This document shows, in pieces, positions 1 to 13,000 of a stretch of 64,000 nt of DNA. Where the stretch lies: assembly GCA_035651995.1 (NCBI GenBank), contig DASRER010000004.1, positions 1 to 64,000 on the forward strand, written 5' to 3'. A program made the position numbers and the translations under genes. Under the pieces are notes generated by a model, which was given only the letters and a program-made list of their open reading frames with translations, ran no database searches and was not told the origin of the DNA. This DNA is from Terriglobales bacterium. GTDB taxonomy: Bacteria > Acidobacteriota > Terriglobia > Terriglobales > Acidobacteriaceae. The first letter of the stretch is position 1. Each line of letters opens with the position of its first letter.

Positions 1-119
1 AGAATGCCCTCGACGCAGGCGCGGTTGGCAGCCCACGGCCGCCCACGACCGTCCCGTCGTCGCTTCGGTTGCGGAAAAAAATGCTCGATCAGTTCCCACT
101 GCCGGTCGCTGAGCCGCAT
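1..119 (-). CDS. IS5-family transposase, N-terminal part (cut by window edge)
   Basis: Only the first 39 codons and part of a fortieth lie in the window. The translated start reads MRLSDRQWELIEHFFP, followed by a basic RRRDGRGRP stretch and WAANRACVEGI. This is the characteristic opening of IS5/IS427-type DDE transposases (DUF4096-like N-terminal domain). The gene starts with ATG at 119 and reads leftwards off the edge, so catalytic residues cannot be checked and intactness is unknown. The family identification rests on the conserved WxxIEPxFP and GRPWAxxRxxxEGIL pattern. Confidence 0.8.
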   Translation of the reverse strand, partial: MRLSDRQWELIEHFFPQPKRRRDGRGRPWAANRACVEGI

Positions 120-196
120 GGCGCGAGCTTCGCCAATCGCGGCCCTGCCGCGTAAGTGCTTGATTTGAGTACGAATCTATTTATGAAACCAGCTCT
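1..196 (-). mobile_element. Insertion sequence end (IS5/IS427-like), partial
   Basis: The transposase start at 119 is preceded by a short AT-rich leader. On the minus strand this leader begins near 195 with GAGCTGGTTTCATAA, which resembles the terminal inverted repeats of IS427-group IS5 elements. CTAG at 194-197 sits at the junction, and IS5-family elements often duplicate short YTAR/TA targets. The other end lies outside the window, so the boundary and target duplication are inferred. Confidence 0.45.
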
Positions 197-372
197 AGGG
201 ACCCACAGGCAGTCATCATCCAGATTGGTGCTGGTGATGAAGCGTTCGCGGCTTCTTCGAATCGGATCGACGCCGTCAGTGAAGCTTGCTGAATGCAGTG
301 ATCGGCATAAGGCAGTCACTATACGCTGCTCGCCGTTCGGGCGAGCCAACCGAGCGAGCCGAGCGCGCGCGC

Positions 373-399
373 TTGACAAACTATCACATTAGATATATT
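373..399 (+). promoter_or_regulatory. Putative sigma70 promoter of perR-katG
   Basis: TTGACA (373-378) is followed after 15 bp by TATATT (394-399), in an AT-rich island inside otherwise GC-rich DNA. Transcription would begin around 405-408, immediately before the GTG at 409. The stretch TTAGATATATTCCAA (389-403) only loosely resembles a PerR-box 7-1-7 palindrome, so autoregulation is possible but not shown. Confidence 0.5.
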
Positions 400-408
400 C
401 CAAATAGC

Positions 409-3182
<2,774 letters not shown>

Positions 3183-3524
3183 CGTCAGCGGGAAAAGCCG
3201 CCGCGTGGCGCGCCGAACCAACTGCCGATCTTCTCGACGCATTTGACGGACGGCGCCGAGGATCGGCGCGAGTCGGGAATCATTTTGTCGATCGCGGCCA
3301 CTGCGCGACGCGGGGAACCGACGCGCCCTTTCCTGGCGCGGCCCTGGTCGCGGCCGGTCTGTTCATCTTCGCACCGCCGAGGACAACTCGAAGGGGAACG
3401 TTCGGGCGAGGCGCCTCGTCTAGACAGTTCGTGGCGACGTACCGGCGGGCGAGCGCCGCACGCCAGCGCGTGACCCGGGCGGCACGTCGCCACAACGTGA
3501 ATGGCATCTCCGCGATCGCGTTGC
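3183..3524. other. Intergenic region with a degenerate repeat copy
   Basis: The 342 bp between the convergent katG and CapA-like genes hold no credible gene. The segment around 3429-3498 (CGACGTACCGGCGGGCGAGC, then ACGTCGCCACAACG) looks like a decayed copy of the GC-rich hairpin repeat found elsewhere in the window, for example at 35313-35482. No T-tailed hairpin was recognised. Confidence 0.4.
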
Positions 3525-4886
3525 TCAGGCGAGCTGGACGACGCCGGCGCCGTTGCTGAACGCAACGCGGGCGCCGAACGGTTGGGAGAGCCGAGCGACG
3601 CGCTCCACGATTCTTGCTGCGGCGGCCGGTGGCGCCAGGATCGGCGTGCCGCGGCGGGCCCGCGCCAGGTCCTGCTGGAGCGTAATCGGGAGGAGCGTGA
3701 CCGAGGTGGCGCGGCCGCCGCGGAATTCGACGCGCGCGATTGCCGATTCCCAGAAGACGGCATCGCTGAATCCGTTCATGGCGCGGTCGAAGAAATCAGA
3801 CGGATCACGCCCTTCGATGCCGCAGCGCGAATAGATCTCCTGGGGGATCTGCCGCATGCTTTCCGCCTGGAAGATGAAGTTGGCGAGCGAATAGAAGATG
3901 GGGCGCTGCTTGTAGATTTCCACGCCGCGCAGAATGTGGGGGCCGTGTCCGATGAACATGTGCGCGCCGGCGTCGATGCACTTGCGCGCAAAGTCCACGA
4001 GAAAGGCGGCGGGAACTTCGCGTGATGTGCCTGATTCATGCGCGTGGATGCTGACCAGCACCAGGCCGGCGTTGCGCGCGGCGCGGCGCACGGCGGCGGT
4101 GATGCGCGCCAGGTCCGTGGGATCGGGTGCGGTTGCGACGCCCGCGGCGTCGGCGGCAACGAAGCGGTTGCCGAGGAACGAGATGCCCTCCTGCGGGGCC
4201 TGCGGCACCAGTCCGGCTTCGGGATTGGGGAAGAGCGAATGGGAAATTTCTTCGAGCGATTTGAGCTGTGCGGCGGAGAGCTTGTAGGTGGTGCGAAAGC
4301 GCAGCGGGTTCAGCCCGGGGCGTCCGGGGATTTCATCGTTGCCGTCGGCGGCGAGCGACCACGGGCGGATGGTTGAGGCGCATGCGATGAGAGCGACGCG
4401 TCCGCGGCGGGAGTCGTAGAAGGCGGGAGCGGTGGCGTCGGCAAGGTTGCGGCCGGTGCCGGCGTGCGCGATGCCGGCGCGCTCCAGCTTCGACGCGGTG
4501 GCGAACATGCCCTCCTCGCCGTAATCGAGCGAGTGATTGTTGGCGGTGGAGACAATGTCGAAGCCGGCCCAGCGCAGCTCTTCGGCCATCGGGCCCTCGG
4601 CGCTGTTGTTCAGGTCGCCGCAGGCGCCGGTGGCGGCGGGCGCCGTGCCTGGGTCGGGAAAAGTGATCTCCACGTTGGCAAAAGCGGCGTCGGCGTCGCG
4701 AATCGAGCGCAGCAAGGCGAGTGTGGCGGGGTCGTCGTGTTCGAACGGCCGGTTGATGATGCAATCACCAACCGCGGCGATGGTGAAGGCATCGTCGCCG
4801 CCCTGGGCGAACAGGGAAACACGGGAAAGGCCGGCCATCGCGGCCAAGCAAGCGGAGCTGCGGAGGAAGTCGCGTCGTGTGGTCAT
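3525..4886 (-). CDS. CapA-family (PgsA-like) metallophosphatase, Tat-exported
   Basis: Protein of 453 residues of the CapA/YwtB bacterial capsule-synthesis family, which has a calcineurin-like phosphoesterase fold. Typical motifs are present: AAVGDCIINRP near the N-terminus, NVEITF, STANNHSLDYGEEG, and GHGPHILRGVEIY followed by IFYSLANFIFQ. An N-terminal twin-arginine signal (TTRRDFLRSSACLAAMAGLS) predicts export. In Bacillus the homologues act in poly-gamma-glutamate synthesis; most others have no tested substrate. It is the last gene of a minus-strand set behind a TonB-dependent receptor (50 bp) and a D-aminoacylase-like enzyme. A role with gamma-linked or D-residue peptides is therefore a reasonable inference, but unproven. 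Confidence 0.85.
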   Translation of the reverse strand: MTTRRDFLRSSACLAAMAGLSRVSLFAQGGDDAFTIAAVGDCIINRPFEHDDPATLALLRSIRDADAAFANVEITFPDPGTAPAATGACGDLNNSAEGPMAEELRWAGFDIVSTANNHSLDYGEEGMFATASKLERAGIAHAGTGRNLADATAPAFYDSRRGRVALIACASTIRPWSLAADGNDEIPGRPGLNPLRFRTTYKLSAAQLKSLEEISHSLFPNPEAGLVPQAPQEGISFLGNRFVAADAAGVATAPDPTDLARITAAVRRAARNAGLVLVSIHAHESGTSREVPAAFLVDFARKCIDAGAHMFIGHGPHILRGVEIYKQRPIFYSLANFIFQAESMRQIPQEIYSRCGIEGRDPSDFFDRAMNGFSDAVFWESAIARVEFRGGRATSVTLLPITLQQDLARARRGTPILAPPAAAARIVERVARLSQPFGARVAFSNGAGVVQLA

Positions 4887-4936
4887 GGCTGGAAGGAAGG
4901 GTGGACGCGGTCAATGCCGCGCCCACCGCGAGCCGA

Positions 4937-7900
4937 TCAGTAGAGGAACTTCAGCGCGAATTGCAGGATGCGCGGATCGCGCGCTTCCAGCACCCGGCCG
5001 AAGGTGGGCGAACCGATGTTCCCATCGGGGATCACGAAGTTCGGATGGTTGAGGATGTTGAAGAACTCGGAGCGGAACTGAACGCGAGAACTCTCGGTGA
5101 TGCGGAAGTTCTTCGAGATGGAGAAATCGAGGTTCCTGTAAGCCGGTCCAATCAGGCTGTTGCGCCGTTCATTGCCGAACTGCCCGGGATTTGCCGTTTG
5201 GGTAAGGCGCTGGAACGCCGCCGTGTTGAACCACTGCAGATCGGTGCGCGGGCCGGCGTTGGGGTCGCCGATGACGTTCGGCCGGTCGCCGCCGACGCCG
5301 GTGAGGGAAACATCAACCGGCTCGGTCACCGTGAACGGCTGTCCGCTTTGCATGGCGTAAATCCAGTTTGTCTGCCAGCCGCCAAGGAGCGAGCCCGCCA
5401 CGCCGGTGAGGTTGCGCGCGAAGGGCAGGTCGTAGACGCCGGAAAGAACGAACCGGTGCCGCGTGTCGTAGAGCGACGGCCCGTATTCCAGGTCGATGCG
5501 GCTGGGAATCATGGGCGTGTTGACGTTGCCGGCGTTGGTGTTCTGGCTGATGTTGAAGTAGGAACCGGTGTCGAGGCTCTTCGACCAGGTGTAGGACGCC
5601 AGGAACGTGAGGCCGCGCGAGTAGCGCTTGTTGGCGCTCAACTGGAGGCCGTTGTAGTTGGACCCGGCGGTGTTCTCGATCTGGGTGACGCCGCGGAAGT
5701 TGGGGTTGATGCGGCGAGACTGCAGGTTGGCGACCGTGGCGCCGGGGCCGAAGATGGCGGGATTCGCCTGGTTGAAGCGGATCAGCTTCACGCCGCGCGT
5801 GCCGACGTAGGCGGCCTCGAGGAGCACGTCGCCCGGTATCTGCCGCTGGAGGGAGAGGTTCCACTGCTCGTCGTAGGGCATCACGGTGTTCTGCGCAAAC
5901 GACGTGAGGCCGACGGGCAGGACGACATTCTTCGAGGCGAACGGGTTCGCCTGGCCGGCCAGCGGATTGGCGAAGCTGGTGGGCGGCGCGGTCGAGGCGA
6001 AGCTGGGGAAGCCCGGCGGTGAAGAGTTCGCGGCGTTGAATGTGGCGATGCCGGGGATGTACTCGTAGAAGATGCCGAAGCCGGCGCGGACCGACCACCT
6101 TCCCGTGCCGGTCGGATCCCACGCCAGCCCGATGCGCGGCGCGAAGTTGTTGCCATCGGCGTTGTAGGTTCCGCCGGGGATGCCCGGGTCGCCCTGATAG
6201 ACGAGGCCGACCGGCGCGTCGGCACGAAGCGTGGACTTCATGCCCGGCCGATAGGTGGCGAACAACTGGTTGTCGGGAGTCTTGAATGCGCCCTGCCAGG
6301 TGTAGCGCAGGCCGAGGTTCAGGGTGAGGTTTTGCCGGATGCGGTAGTTGTCCTGTGCGTACCACTCATAGGTGTAGCCGTTCAAGTCGAACTGCGCGAT
6401 GGTGCCCTGCGAGAACGACGCCGGCGTCCCCAGGTAGAACTCCGCCAGTGCGTTTTTCGCGATGGAACCGTTGAAGGTGAACTGGCCGTTGATGTTGCTG
6501 CCGAAGACAACGCCGAACTGGGTGCGTCGCAAATCCACGCCGAACTTGGCATCGTGCTTGCCGTGGGCGAGCGCGACCGCGTCGCGGATCTCGTAGCTGT
6601 TGGTGATTCTGATTGCCGGTCCCTGCGGATTGCCCAGCGGTGAAAGGCCGGTGACCTGAATGACCGGGATGGTTTCAAAGTCCGGGCCCTGCGTGGGATA
6701 GGTGAAGCCGAAGTCGGAGAGTTTGTCGCGACGCGTAAACAGCGGGCTGCCAAAGTTCAGGCGCACATAAGAGAGGCGCAGTTCATTGAGGAGCCGAGGC
6801 GTGAAAATGTGCGTGTAGGCGGTTGAAAGCGTGCGCGGCCGCTGCGAAGCCAGGCCGGGGAATCCCGGAACGGTCGCGCCGAAGGGCACGAAGGGCTGTT
6901 TCTGGTCCTGCGAGTTCTGCAGGTAACGGGCCCAGAATGTGTTGCTGCTGTTGAATTGGTGATCAATGCGCACGCCCCATCCATTGCGATCGTCCTGCAA
7001 GGTGGGCGACGAGGTGAACAGGTTTGCGCCGGAATTGGGATTGGGATACAGCGCCAGCAGCTTCTGCGCGATGGGGTTGATGGGCACCACGTTGTTGGGG
7101 AACGGCTGGCCGGTTGCCGGGTTGGTGGGCTTGGTGGCGCTCTGCGAAAAGTCGCCGTTGCGCTCCAGCAGCGTGGGCACGCCTGCCGTACTGGTGATGC
7201 CCTGGCGGTTCCGGAAGCCCTCGTAATAGGCGTAGAAGAACGTCCGGTTCTTGCCGTTGTAAACGCCGGGGATGAGAACCGGGCCGCCGGCGCTGAAGCC
7301 GAACTGGTTCTGCTTGAGTACGGGCTTGCTACCACGAGCGAAGAAGTTGTGCGCGTCGAAAACGTCGTTGCGCAGGAACTCCCACACCGCGCCGTGCAGC
7401 CGATTGGTGCCCGACTTGGTGAGGACGTTCACCACCGAGCCGCCGCCCCAGTACTCGGCGGAGTAGGAGTTGGTGAGGATCTTGAATTCCTGGATGGCGT
7501 CAGGCGGCGGGCGCAGCACGCTTGATGTGAAGAAGATGTCGGTGTCGAGGCCGCCATCAACCATGAAGACATTGGCCTGGGTGCGCAGCCCGTTCACGTT
7601 GAAACCCTGGTCGGCGGCGGCGCCCGAGCCGCTCTTGGCGAGGTTGGGCGTAATCGGCGTGACGCCGGGCTGGAGCGATCCGAGCTGGAGGAAGTTGCGC
7701 CCGTTCAGCGGCAGGTCGGTGACCTTGCGCTCGTCGACGACTTTGCCGAGGGTGGCGACGGTGGTGTCGACCTGGGAGGCATCGGCCACGACTTCCACCG
7801 CCTGCTCCACCGCTCCGGGGCGCATCTGCGCATCGACGCGCGCGTTCTCGTTCACGTTGACGGTGACGCCGTGCTGCACATAGGGCGCAAATCCGGTCGC

Positions 7901-8143
7901 TTCGACGCGCACGGTGTACTTGCCGACGGGCAGGAGCTTGACGGTGTACTCACCGGTGGCGTCGGTGGTCAGGGTACGCTGCGCGCCCGTGCCTTCATTG
8001 GTGATGGTGAGCTTGGCGTTGCTGATGGCGGCGCCAGTCGAGTCGTGCACGGCGCCGAGGATGGTGCCGGTGGTTTCCACGGCGAAGGTGAGCGGAGCGG
8101 CGGCGAGCAGCAGGATGGTGCTGAGAACGAGAAGGCGTTTCAT
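4937..8143 (-). CDS. TonB-dependent receptor, Oar-like, with carboxypeptidase-regulatory domain
   Basis: Outer-membrane receptor of 1,068 residues. After a signal peptide (MKRLLVLSTILLLAAAPLTFA) comes a carboxypeptidase-regulatory-like beta-sandwich (about residues 25-105, TTGTILGAVHDSTGAAI) and a plug with the LPLNGRNFLQLGSLQPG motif. The long beta-barrel ends in the C-terminal strand RILQFALKFLY. This large Oar/CirA-like class is expanded in Acidobacteriota and is thought to import polymer fragments or peptides. The ATG at 8143 is chosen over 8155 because GGAG lies 8 bases upstream. The gene starts 24 bp after the D-aminoacylase stop, so it is probably co-transcribed, pointing to a peptide-like ligand (inference). 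Confidence 0.92.
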   Translation of the reverse strand: MKRLLVLSTILLLAAAPLTFAVETTGTILGAVHDSTGAAISNAKLTITNEGTGAQRTLTTDATGEYTVKLLPVGKYTVRVEATGFAPYVQHGVTVNVNENARVDAQMRPGAVEQAVEVVADASQVDTTVATLGKVVDERKVTDLPLNGRNFLQLGSLQPGVTPITPNLAKSGSGAAADQGFNVNGLRTQANVFMVDGGLDTDIFFTSSVLRPPPDAIQEFKILTNSYSAEYWGGGSVVNVLTKSGTNRLHGAVWEFLRNDVFDAHNFFARGSKPVLKQNQFGFSAGGPVLIPGVYNGKNRTFFYAYYEGFRNRQGITSTAGVPTLLERNGDFSQSATKPTNPATGQPFPNNVVPINPIAQKLLALYPNPNSGANLFTSSPTLQDDRNGWGVRIDHQFNSSNTFWARYLQNSQDQKQPFVPFGATVPGFPGLASQRPRTLSTAYTHIFTPRLLNELRLSYVRLNFGSPLFTRRDKLSDFGFTYPTQGPDFETIPVIQVTGLSPLGNPQGPAIRITNSYEIRDAVALAHGKHDAKFGVDLRRTQFGVVFGSNINGQFTFNGSIAKNALAEFYLGTPASFSQGTIAQFDLNGYTYEWYAQDNYRIRQNLTLNLGLRYTWQGAFKTPDNQLFATYRPGMKSTLRADAPVGLVYQGDPGIPGGTYNADGNNFAPRIGLAWDPTGTGRWSVRAGFGIFYEYIPGIATFNAANSSPPGFPSFASTAPPTSFANPLAGQANPFASKNVVLPVGLTSFAQNTVMPYDEQWNLSLQRQIPGDVLLEAAYVGTRGVKLIRFNQANPAIFGPGATVANLQSRRINPNFRGVTQIENTAGSNYNGLQLSANKRYSRGLTFLASYTWSKSLDTGSYFNISQNTNAGNVNTPMIPSRIDLEYGPSLYDTRHRFVLSGVYDLPFARNLTGVAGSLLGGWQTNWIYAMQSGQPFTVTEPVDVSLTGVGGDRPNVIGDPNAGPRTDLQWFNTAAFQRLTQTANPGQFGNERRNSLIGPAYRNLDFSISKNFRITESSRVQFRSEFFNILNHPNFVIPDGNIGSPTFGRVLEARDPRILQFALKFLY

Positions 8144-8167
8144 CGTATGCTCCATGCGGCCGGCAAA

Positions 8168-9961
8168 TCAGTGGCTACCGGCTGCGATTGAGTTCGTGGC
8201 CTGCGCATGCGCCAGGGCGGTGTTCGGGGTCCCATTGCGGTAGAGCACGCGGCCGGCGGGGTGTCCGGTCAGCCTGCGGTTTTCCAACGCAACGGAGCCG
8301 TTGACCAGCACATGCAGTACTCCGTCGGGGTAGTGCAGGGAATCGGCGTAGGAGCTGCGGTCGGCCATATGCTCCGCGTCGAATACCACGATGTCGGCGG
8401 CGAGGCCCTCGCGCAGCAGTCCGCGATCACGCAGCCGCAGCGACTGCGCGGCCAGGCCGGTCATCTTGCGGACCGCTTCCTCCAGCGAGAGGACCCCTTC
8501 TTCACGCACATACTTGCGATAGACGCGGGCAAAGCTGCCCAGTGAGCGTGGATTGATCCAGCGCGGGCCGAGTGGCGTAAGTTCGCCGTCGCTGCTGAAG
8601 CTGAGCCACGGCTGCTTGAGCACGGCGACCACGTCACGCTCATCACAAGGGCCGATGGAGATGACGAAATGCTCGTCTTCGGTGCGCAACAGCTTCTCGG
8701 CGATGCTGAAGCCGTCGGTGTGCTCCAGGGCGGCGATTTGCGGGATCGTCTTGCCCACGTATTGCGGATTTTTCGTGGAGACCTCGACGCGGAGCCAGCC
8801 GTATCCCCACTTCCTGATCCAGTTGCGGCTGGAGGGGTTGTTGATCCCCTCGTCGTTGGCTTTCCTGATTTGCTCGCGCCTGGCGGGATCGTCGAGCGCT
8901 TTGACGAGTTCGGCGACGTACTGCTTCTGCTCAGCGTCGTTGGCGAAGTCGGGAGGATTCCCGTGGAGGGCGTTGTAAACCTGCTCGAGGTGTCCCATGC
9001 CGGGCGGGATTTGCAGCACCGACGCGACCGATGTGCGCACCGCGCCGTTGGGGAACGGGTACTGGTTCGCGGTGATCTCCTGGCCGCGGGCGCGCGCGGC
9101 GTTGATGAGCGCGACCGCTTCGGCCATCTGGCCCCAGTTGTCCTGGCCCATGACCTTGATGTGCGAAATCATGAGCGGAATGTGCGCGCGCTCGGTGATG
9201 GCGAGCGTTTCGCGCAGCGACGGCATGAATGACGTCATCTCGTCGCGGTGATGGGTGTCGTAAATCCCCCCGTATTCGGCGGCGACCTTGGCAAGTTCCA
9301 CGACTTCATCGGTCGAGGAGTAAACGCTGGGGATGTACACCAGGCCGGTGGAGAGGCCGAAGGCGCCGGCCTCCATACCCTGGCGGACCATCTGCTTCAT
9401 CTGCTCGCGTTCGGCCGGGGTGGCGGCGCGGTCCACGATGCCGATCACTTTCGTGCGAATCGGATTCTGGCCGATGTAGAAGGCCGTGTTCACGCCCATG
9501 CCGGCGCGCTGCCACTGGCGCGCGTCGTCCATCATTTCGACGGTGCCGAGGCCGTCGATTCCCAGGACGACGGTGGTGATGCCCTGGATCAGCCAGAACT
9601 CTGCCGGCCGCAGGTTTGGATCGCGCAGGCCACGGTCGGAGTGGTTGTGCATGTCGATGAAACCGGGCGCGACGTAGAGGCCGGACGCATCGATTTCCTT
9701 CGTGGCGCTGGCAGCATGCAGGTCGCCGATGGCGGCGATCTTGCCGACGCGTACGCCGACATCGGCGTGGAACCAGGGATTGCCGGCGCCGTCGATGACG
9801 CGTCCGTTGCGTATGATGACGTCGTAGCGATCGGCGGCGAGGGCGGGGCCGGTGAGCGCGACAAGGGCGAGCAGCAGCGGGAAGAATGCCCGCCGCGGCG
9901 CAGCAAGGGGCGGGCTTGTGGATGCCAAACCCAGGGCGACGCGAATGTGCCGTGCCCGCAT
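8168..9961 (-). CDS. N-acyl-D-amino-acid deacylase (D-aminoacylase) family amidohydrolase, secreted
   Basis: Metal-dependent amidohydrolase of 597 residues with an N-terminal signal segment (AFFPLLLALVALTGPALAA). It has the D-aminoacylase/dihydroorotase-like beginning YDVIIRNGRVIDGAGNP and metal-site motifs GFIDMHNHSDRG, THHRDEM, ISHIKVMG and SFSSDGELTPLG. D-aminoacylases release D-amino acids from N-acyl-D-amino acids or terminal D-residues; several homologues act on dipeptides instead. The first in-frame GTG (9982) lies upstream of the predicted transcription start, so ATG 9961 is preferred. It leads an operon with a TonB-dependent receptor and a CapA-like protein, which would place uptake and periplasmic hydrolysis together. 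Confidence 0.85.
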   Translation of the reverse strand: MRARHIRVALGLASTSPPLAAPRRAFFPLLLALVALTGPALAADRYDVIIRNGRVIDGAGNPWFHADVGVRVGKIAAIGDLHAASATKEIDASGLYVAPGFIDMHNHSDRGLRDPNLRPAEFWLIQGITTVVLGIDGLGTVEMMDDARQWQRAGMGVNTAFYIGQNPIRTKVIGIVDRAATPAEREQMKQMVRQGMEAGAFGLSTGLVYIPSVYSSTDEVVELAKVAAEYGGIYDTHHRDEMTSFMPSLRETLAITERAHIPLMISHIKVMGQDNWGQMAEAVALINAARARGQEITANQYPFPNGAVRTSVASVLQIPPGMGHLEQVYNALHGNPPDFANDAEQKQYVAELVKALDDPARREQIRKANDEGINNPSSRNWIRKWGYGWLRVEVSTKNPQYVGKTIPQIAALEHTDGFSIAEKLLRTEDEHFVISIGPCDERDVVAVLKQPWLSFSSDGELTPLGPRWINPRSLGSFARVYRKYVREEGVLSLEEAVRKMTGLAAQSLRLRDRGLLREGLAADIVVFDAEHMADRSSYADSLHYPDGVLHVLVNGSVALENRRLTGHPAGRVLYRNGTPNTALAHAQATNSIAAGSH

Positions 9962-9985
9962 ACCGCAACGTGGGAAAGCCACTGA

Positions 9986-10014
9986 TTTCTACTCCGCTAC
10001 TTCGCTGCTGTCAA
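9986..10014 (-). promoter_or_regulatory. Promoter of the D-aminoacylase/receptor operon
   Basis: On the minus strand TTGACA (10014-10009) and TAGAAA (9991-9986) are separated by exactly 17 bp. The start point would fall near 9979, giving a leader of about 18 nt before ATG 9961 and excluding the GTG at 9982. Confidence 0.65.
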
Positions 10015-10044
10015 GCATGTCCGGTACCGCATCTGTATCCCGAT

Positions 10045-10052
10045 GGTATACC
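10045..10052. promoter_or_regulatory. GGTATACC palindrome, candidate GntR/FCD operator
   Basis: A perfect 8-bp palindrome lies about 30 bp upstream of the -35 box of the D-aminoacylase operon. GntR regulators of the FadR/FCD group commonly bind TGGTATACCA-like sites. A related, longer site lies beside the gntR gene of this window at 15991-16010. A position upstream of -35 would fit activation; the function is inferred. Confidence 0.4.
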
Positions 10053-10094
10053 GCCAAGCGGCGCGGCGTCCTATGCAAGGGCCGCGCCAAGGTC

Positions 10095-13000
10095 CTAATT
10101 GCCGGCTGGCTTTTCCGCTGAGGGGCCGACGCCCAGCCGCGCAACGTCCTGCTGCACGGCTTTCCATTCGGCCATGAGCGCGTCGCGCCGCGCGTCGTAC
10201 TCGTGCAGCAGGTCGTAGAGTTGCTGCGGCGGCGCGGTGTCGGCCGCGCCGGCGACGTTCGCCAGTTCCGCGTACTGCGCGTCCAGCAGAATCGGATAAA
10301 CGAGCGCGGCGTCGCGGCTGGTAGAGCGCACCTGCGTCATTTTCCCTTCGATGTCGGCCATCTTGCGCAGCAGGCCGTCGATCGTGCTGCGCCGGCCGGC
10401 GTCGCCGCCTGCCGATGCTTTTTCGACGGAGGCGCGGGAGTTGCGGATCTGGATGACCGCGTTGTGGAGTTCATTGACGCGATCGCGCACCTGCACGCAG
10501 AAGTCATACTGCTTCAGCAAGTCGGCCGTGGTTGCTTTCACACGCGGGTCGGCCTTGATCTCCAGCGGCGCGGTGTGCTGCTGGCCGGCGACGGTGAGGC
10601 GCACCTGGTACGTCCCCGGCGGAACCAGCGGCCCGCCGCCGAGCGTTTCCAGGATGAACAGCCCCGGCACGGGCGTGGGGCCTTGGGCGCGATAGTTCCA
10701 GCGATAGCGGTTCATGCCCGCGCGCGCGGTGAGAGCCGGTTCGCGTGGAGTGGCGGGCTCGGGGCCGCCGGCGGCCGGTGGCGGGCCCGGCTTGGCGCTT
10801 GTTGCGTGGTGCAGAACGGCGCCCTTGGCATCGAGGATGTCGAGGGTGATGGGCGCGGACGGCTCGGAGGCCAGAAAGAAGTCGATCGCCGCGCCGACGG
10901 GCGGATTCTGGCCGGCGTTCCTGACGGGCCCTCCGCCAGCGAAACCGCCGCCGCCGCGCTCGCGATAGGAAACGGCGGGTTTGTACAAGTGTACGCCGGC
11001 GGCGGCAACTTCGGGCGTCGCCTGGCGCAGCGGCGTGATGTCGTCGAGGACCCAGAGGCCGCGCCCGTGGGTGGCGATGATCAGATCGTCGCCATTGACG
11101 GTCGTGTCCCACACGGGGACCGGCGGCAGGTTCAGCTTGAGCGATGTCCAGTTGGCGCCGTCGTCAAACGAGACGTACAAACCGCCCTCGGTGCCGGCGT
11201 AGAGCATGCCGGGCCGCTGCGGGTCGGCATGAATGGAATGTACCCAGTGGCCGGGCGCGATGCCGCGCGTGATCCCGGTCCAGGTCTTGCCGAAATCCGA
11301 CGTTTTGAAAATCATCGGGCGGAAGTCATCGGAGTAGTGAAGATCGGCGGCGAGGTATGCCGTGCCCGCTGCCTTCGAGGAAGGTTCGATCATGCCGATG
11401 CGCGACCACTCGGGCAATTGCTGCGGCGTGACTCTGCTCCAGCTTTTTCCGCCATCGCGCGTGAGCTGCACGATGCCGTCGTCGGTGCCGGCCCACAGCA
11501 GGTCTTTCTGCACGGGCGACTCGGCCAGCGCAAACAGCGTGTCGTAGTACTCGGAGCTGGCGTTGTCGGGCGTGAGCGGCGCGGGACTGGACTGCTGCTT
11601 GCTCTTGTCGTTGCGCGTGAGGTCGGGGCTGATGATGCTCCAGCTCATGCCGCCGGTGGTTGTCTTGAACACGACCTCGCTGCCCACGTACCAGACGCTG
11701 GGATCGTGCGGCGAGATGATCATGGGTGGCGTCCAGTTGAAGCGGTGCTTCAGGCCGGCGGGCGGATGCGCGCGAGCGCCCAGCCAGGGCGCGATGTTCT
11801 GCACCTGGCCGCTGGCGCGATCGAAGCGCGTGATGTGTCCGTTGTGGTCTCCGGAAAAAACGATGTTGGAGTCGCGCGGGTCGGGCCAGTTGTATCCCGA
11901 TTCACCGCCGCCGACGGTGTAGAAGTCGCGGTCGGTGATGGCCGGACCGTCGCCGCGATTCAGGATGGCGAGGCTGGTGTTGTCCTGCTGGGAGGCGTAG
12001 ATGCGGTAGTTGAAATTGCTGTCGGTGGTGACGTGGTAGAACTGGCCGGTTGGCTGGTTATTCTGCGGCGTCCAGGTAGCGCCGCCGTCCATGGAGATGC
12101 TGACGCCGCCGTCGTCGGCCTCGATCATCCGCTTGTTGTTGGTGGGATCAATCCACAGGAAGTGATTGTCGCCGTGCGGCACGGGCACGACTTTGAACGT
12201 GCGGCCGCCATCGGTGGAGCGCAGCGTGTTCAGCGCGAGGCCGTAGACGGTGTCGGCATCCTGCGGGTCGGCATAGATGTGATTGCCATACCACGGGCGC
12301 ACCCAAATGGGCTCGCTGTTGACCACCTGCCAGTTTTCGCCGGCATCGTCGGAGCGGTAGACGGCGTTGGTTTCGGCCTCGATGATGGCGTACACGCGCT
12401 TGGAATCGGCGGCGGAAATCGAGACGCCGATGCGTCCCAGCACGCCCGCCGGGAGACCATGCCCGGAGAGGCGCGTCCAGTGGTCGCCGCCGTCGGTGGA
12501 CTTGTACAGGCCGCTGCCCGGGCCGCCGCTCGTCAGGCTGTAGGCCGTGCGGCGGACCTCATACATCGAAGCGAACATCACATTCGGGTTCTTCGGGTCG
12601 AGCGTGACGTCAACCGCGCCGGTCTTGTCGTCCACGTAAAGAATGCGCTCCCAATTCCTGCCGCCGTCTTTGGAGCGATAGAGACCGCGCTCGGGATTCG
12701 GGCCGAAAGCGTGTCCGATGGCGGCGACGTAGACCACGTCGGGATTCTTCGGGTCGACGACGATGGCGCCGATGTGGCGGCTGTCTTTCAGGCCGATGTT
12801 CGTCCACGTTTTGCCCGCATCGGTGGACCGGTAGACGCCGTCGCCTTCCGAGATGGTGTTGCGCAGGCAGGGCTCGCCGGTGCCGACATAAATAATGTTG
12901 GGATCGGAGGGCGCCACCGTGATGACACCGATGGACCAGATGCCGGCAGCGTCGGTAATTGGCGACCAGGTGATGCCGCCGTTGGTGGTCTTCCACACGC

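Noticed and set aside
3243-3473. Short open frames after katG
   Set aside because: They lie in a degenerate repeat region, have no ribosome-binding site and no recognisable sequence.
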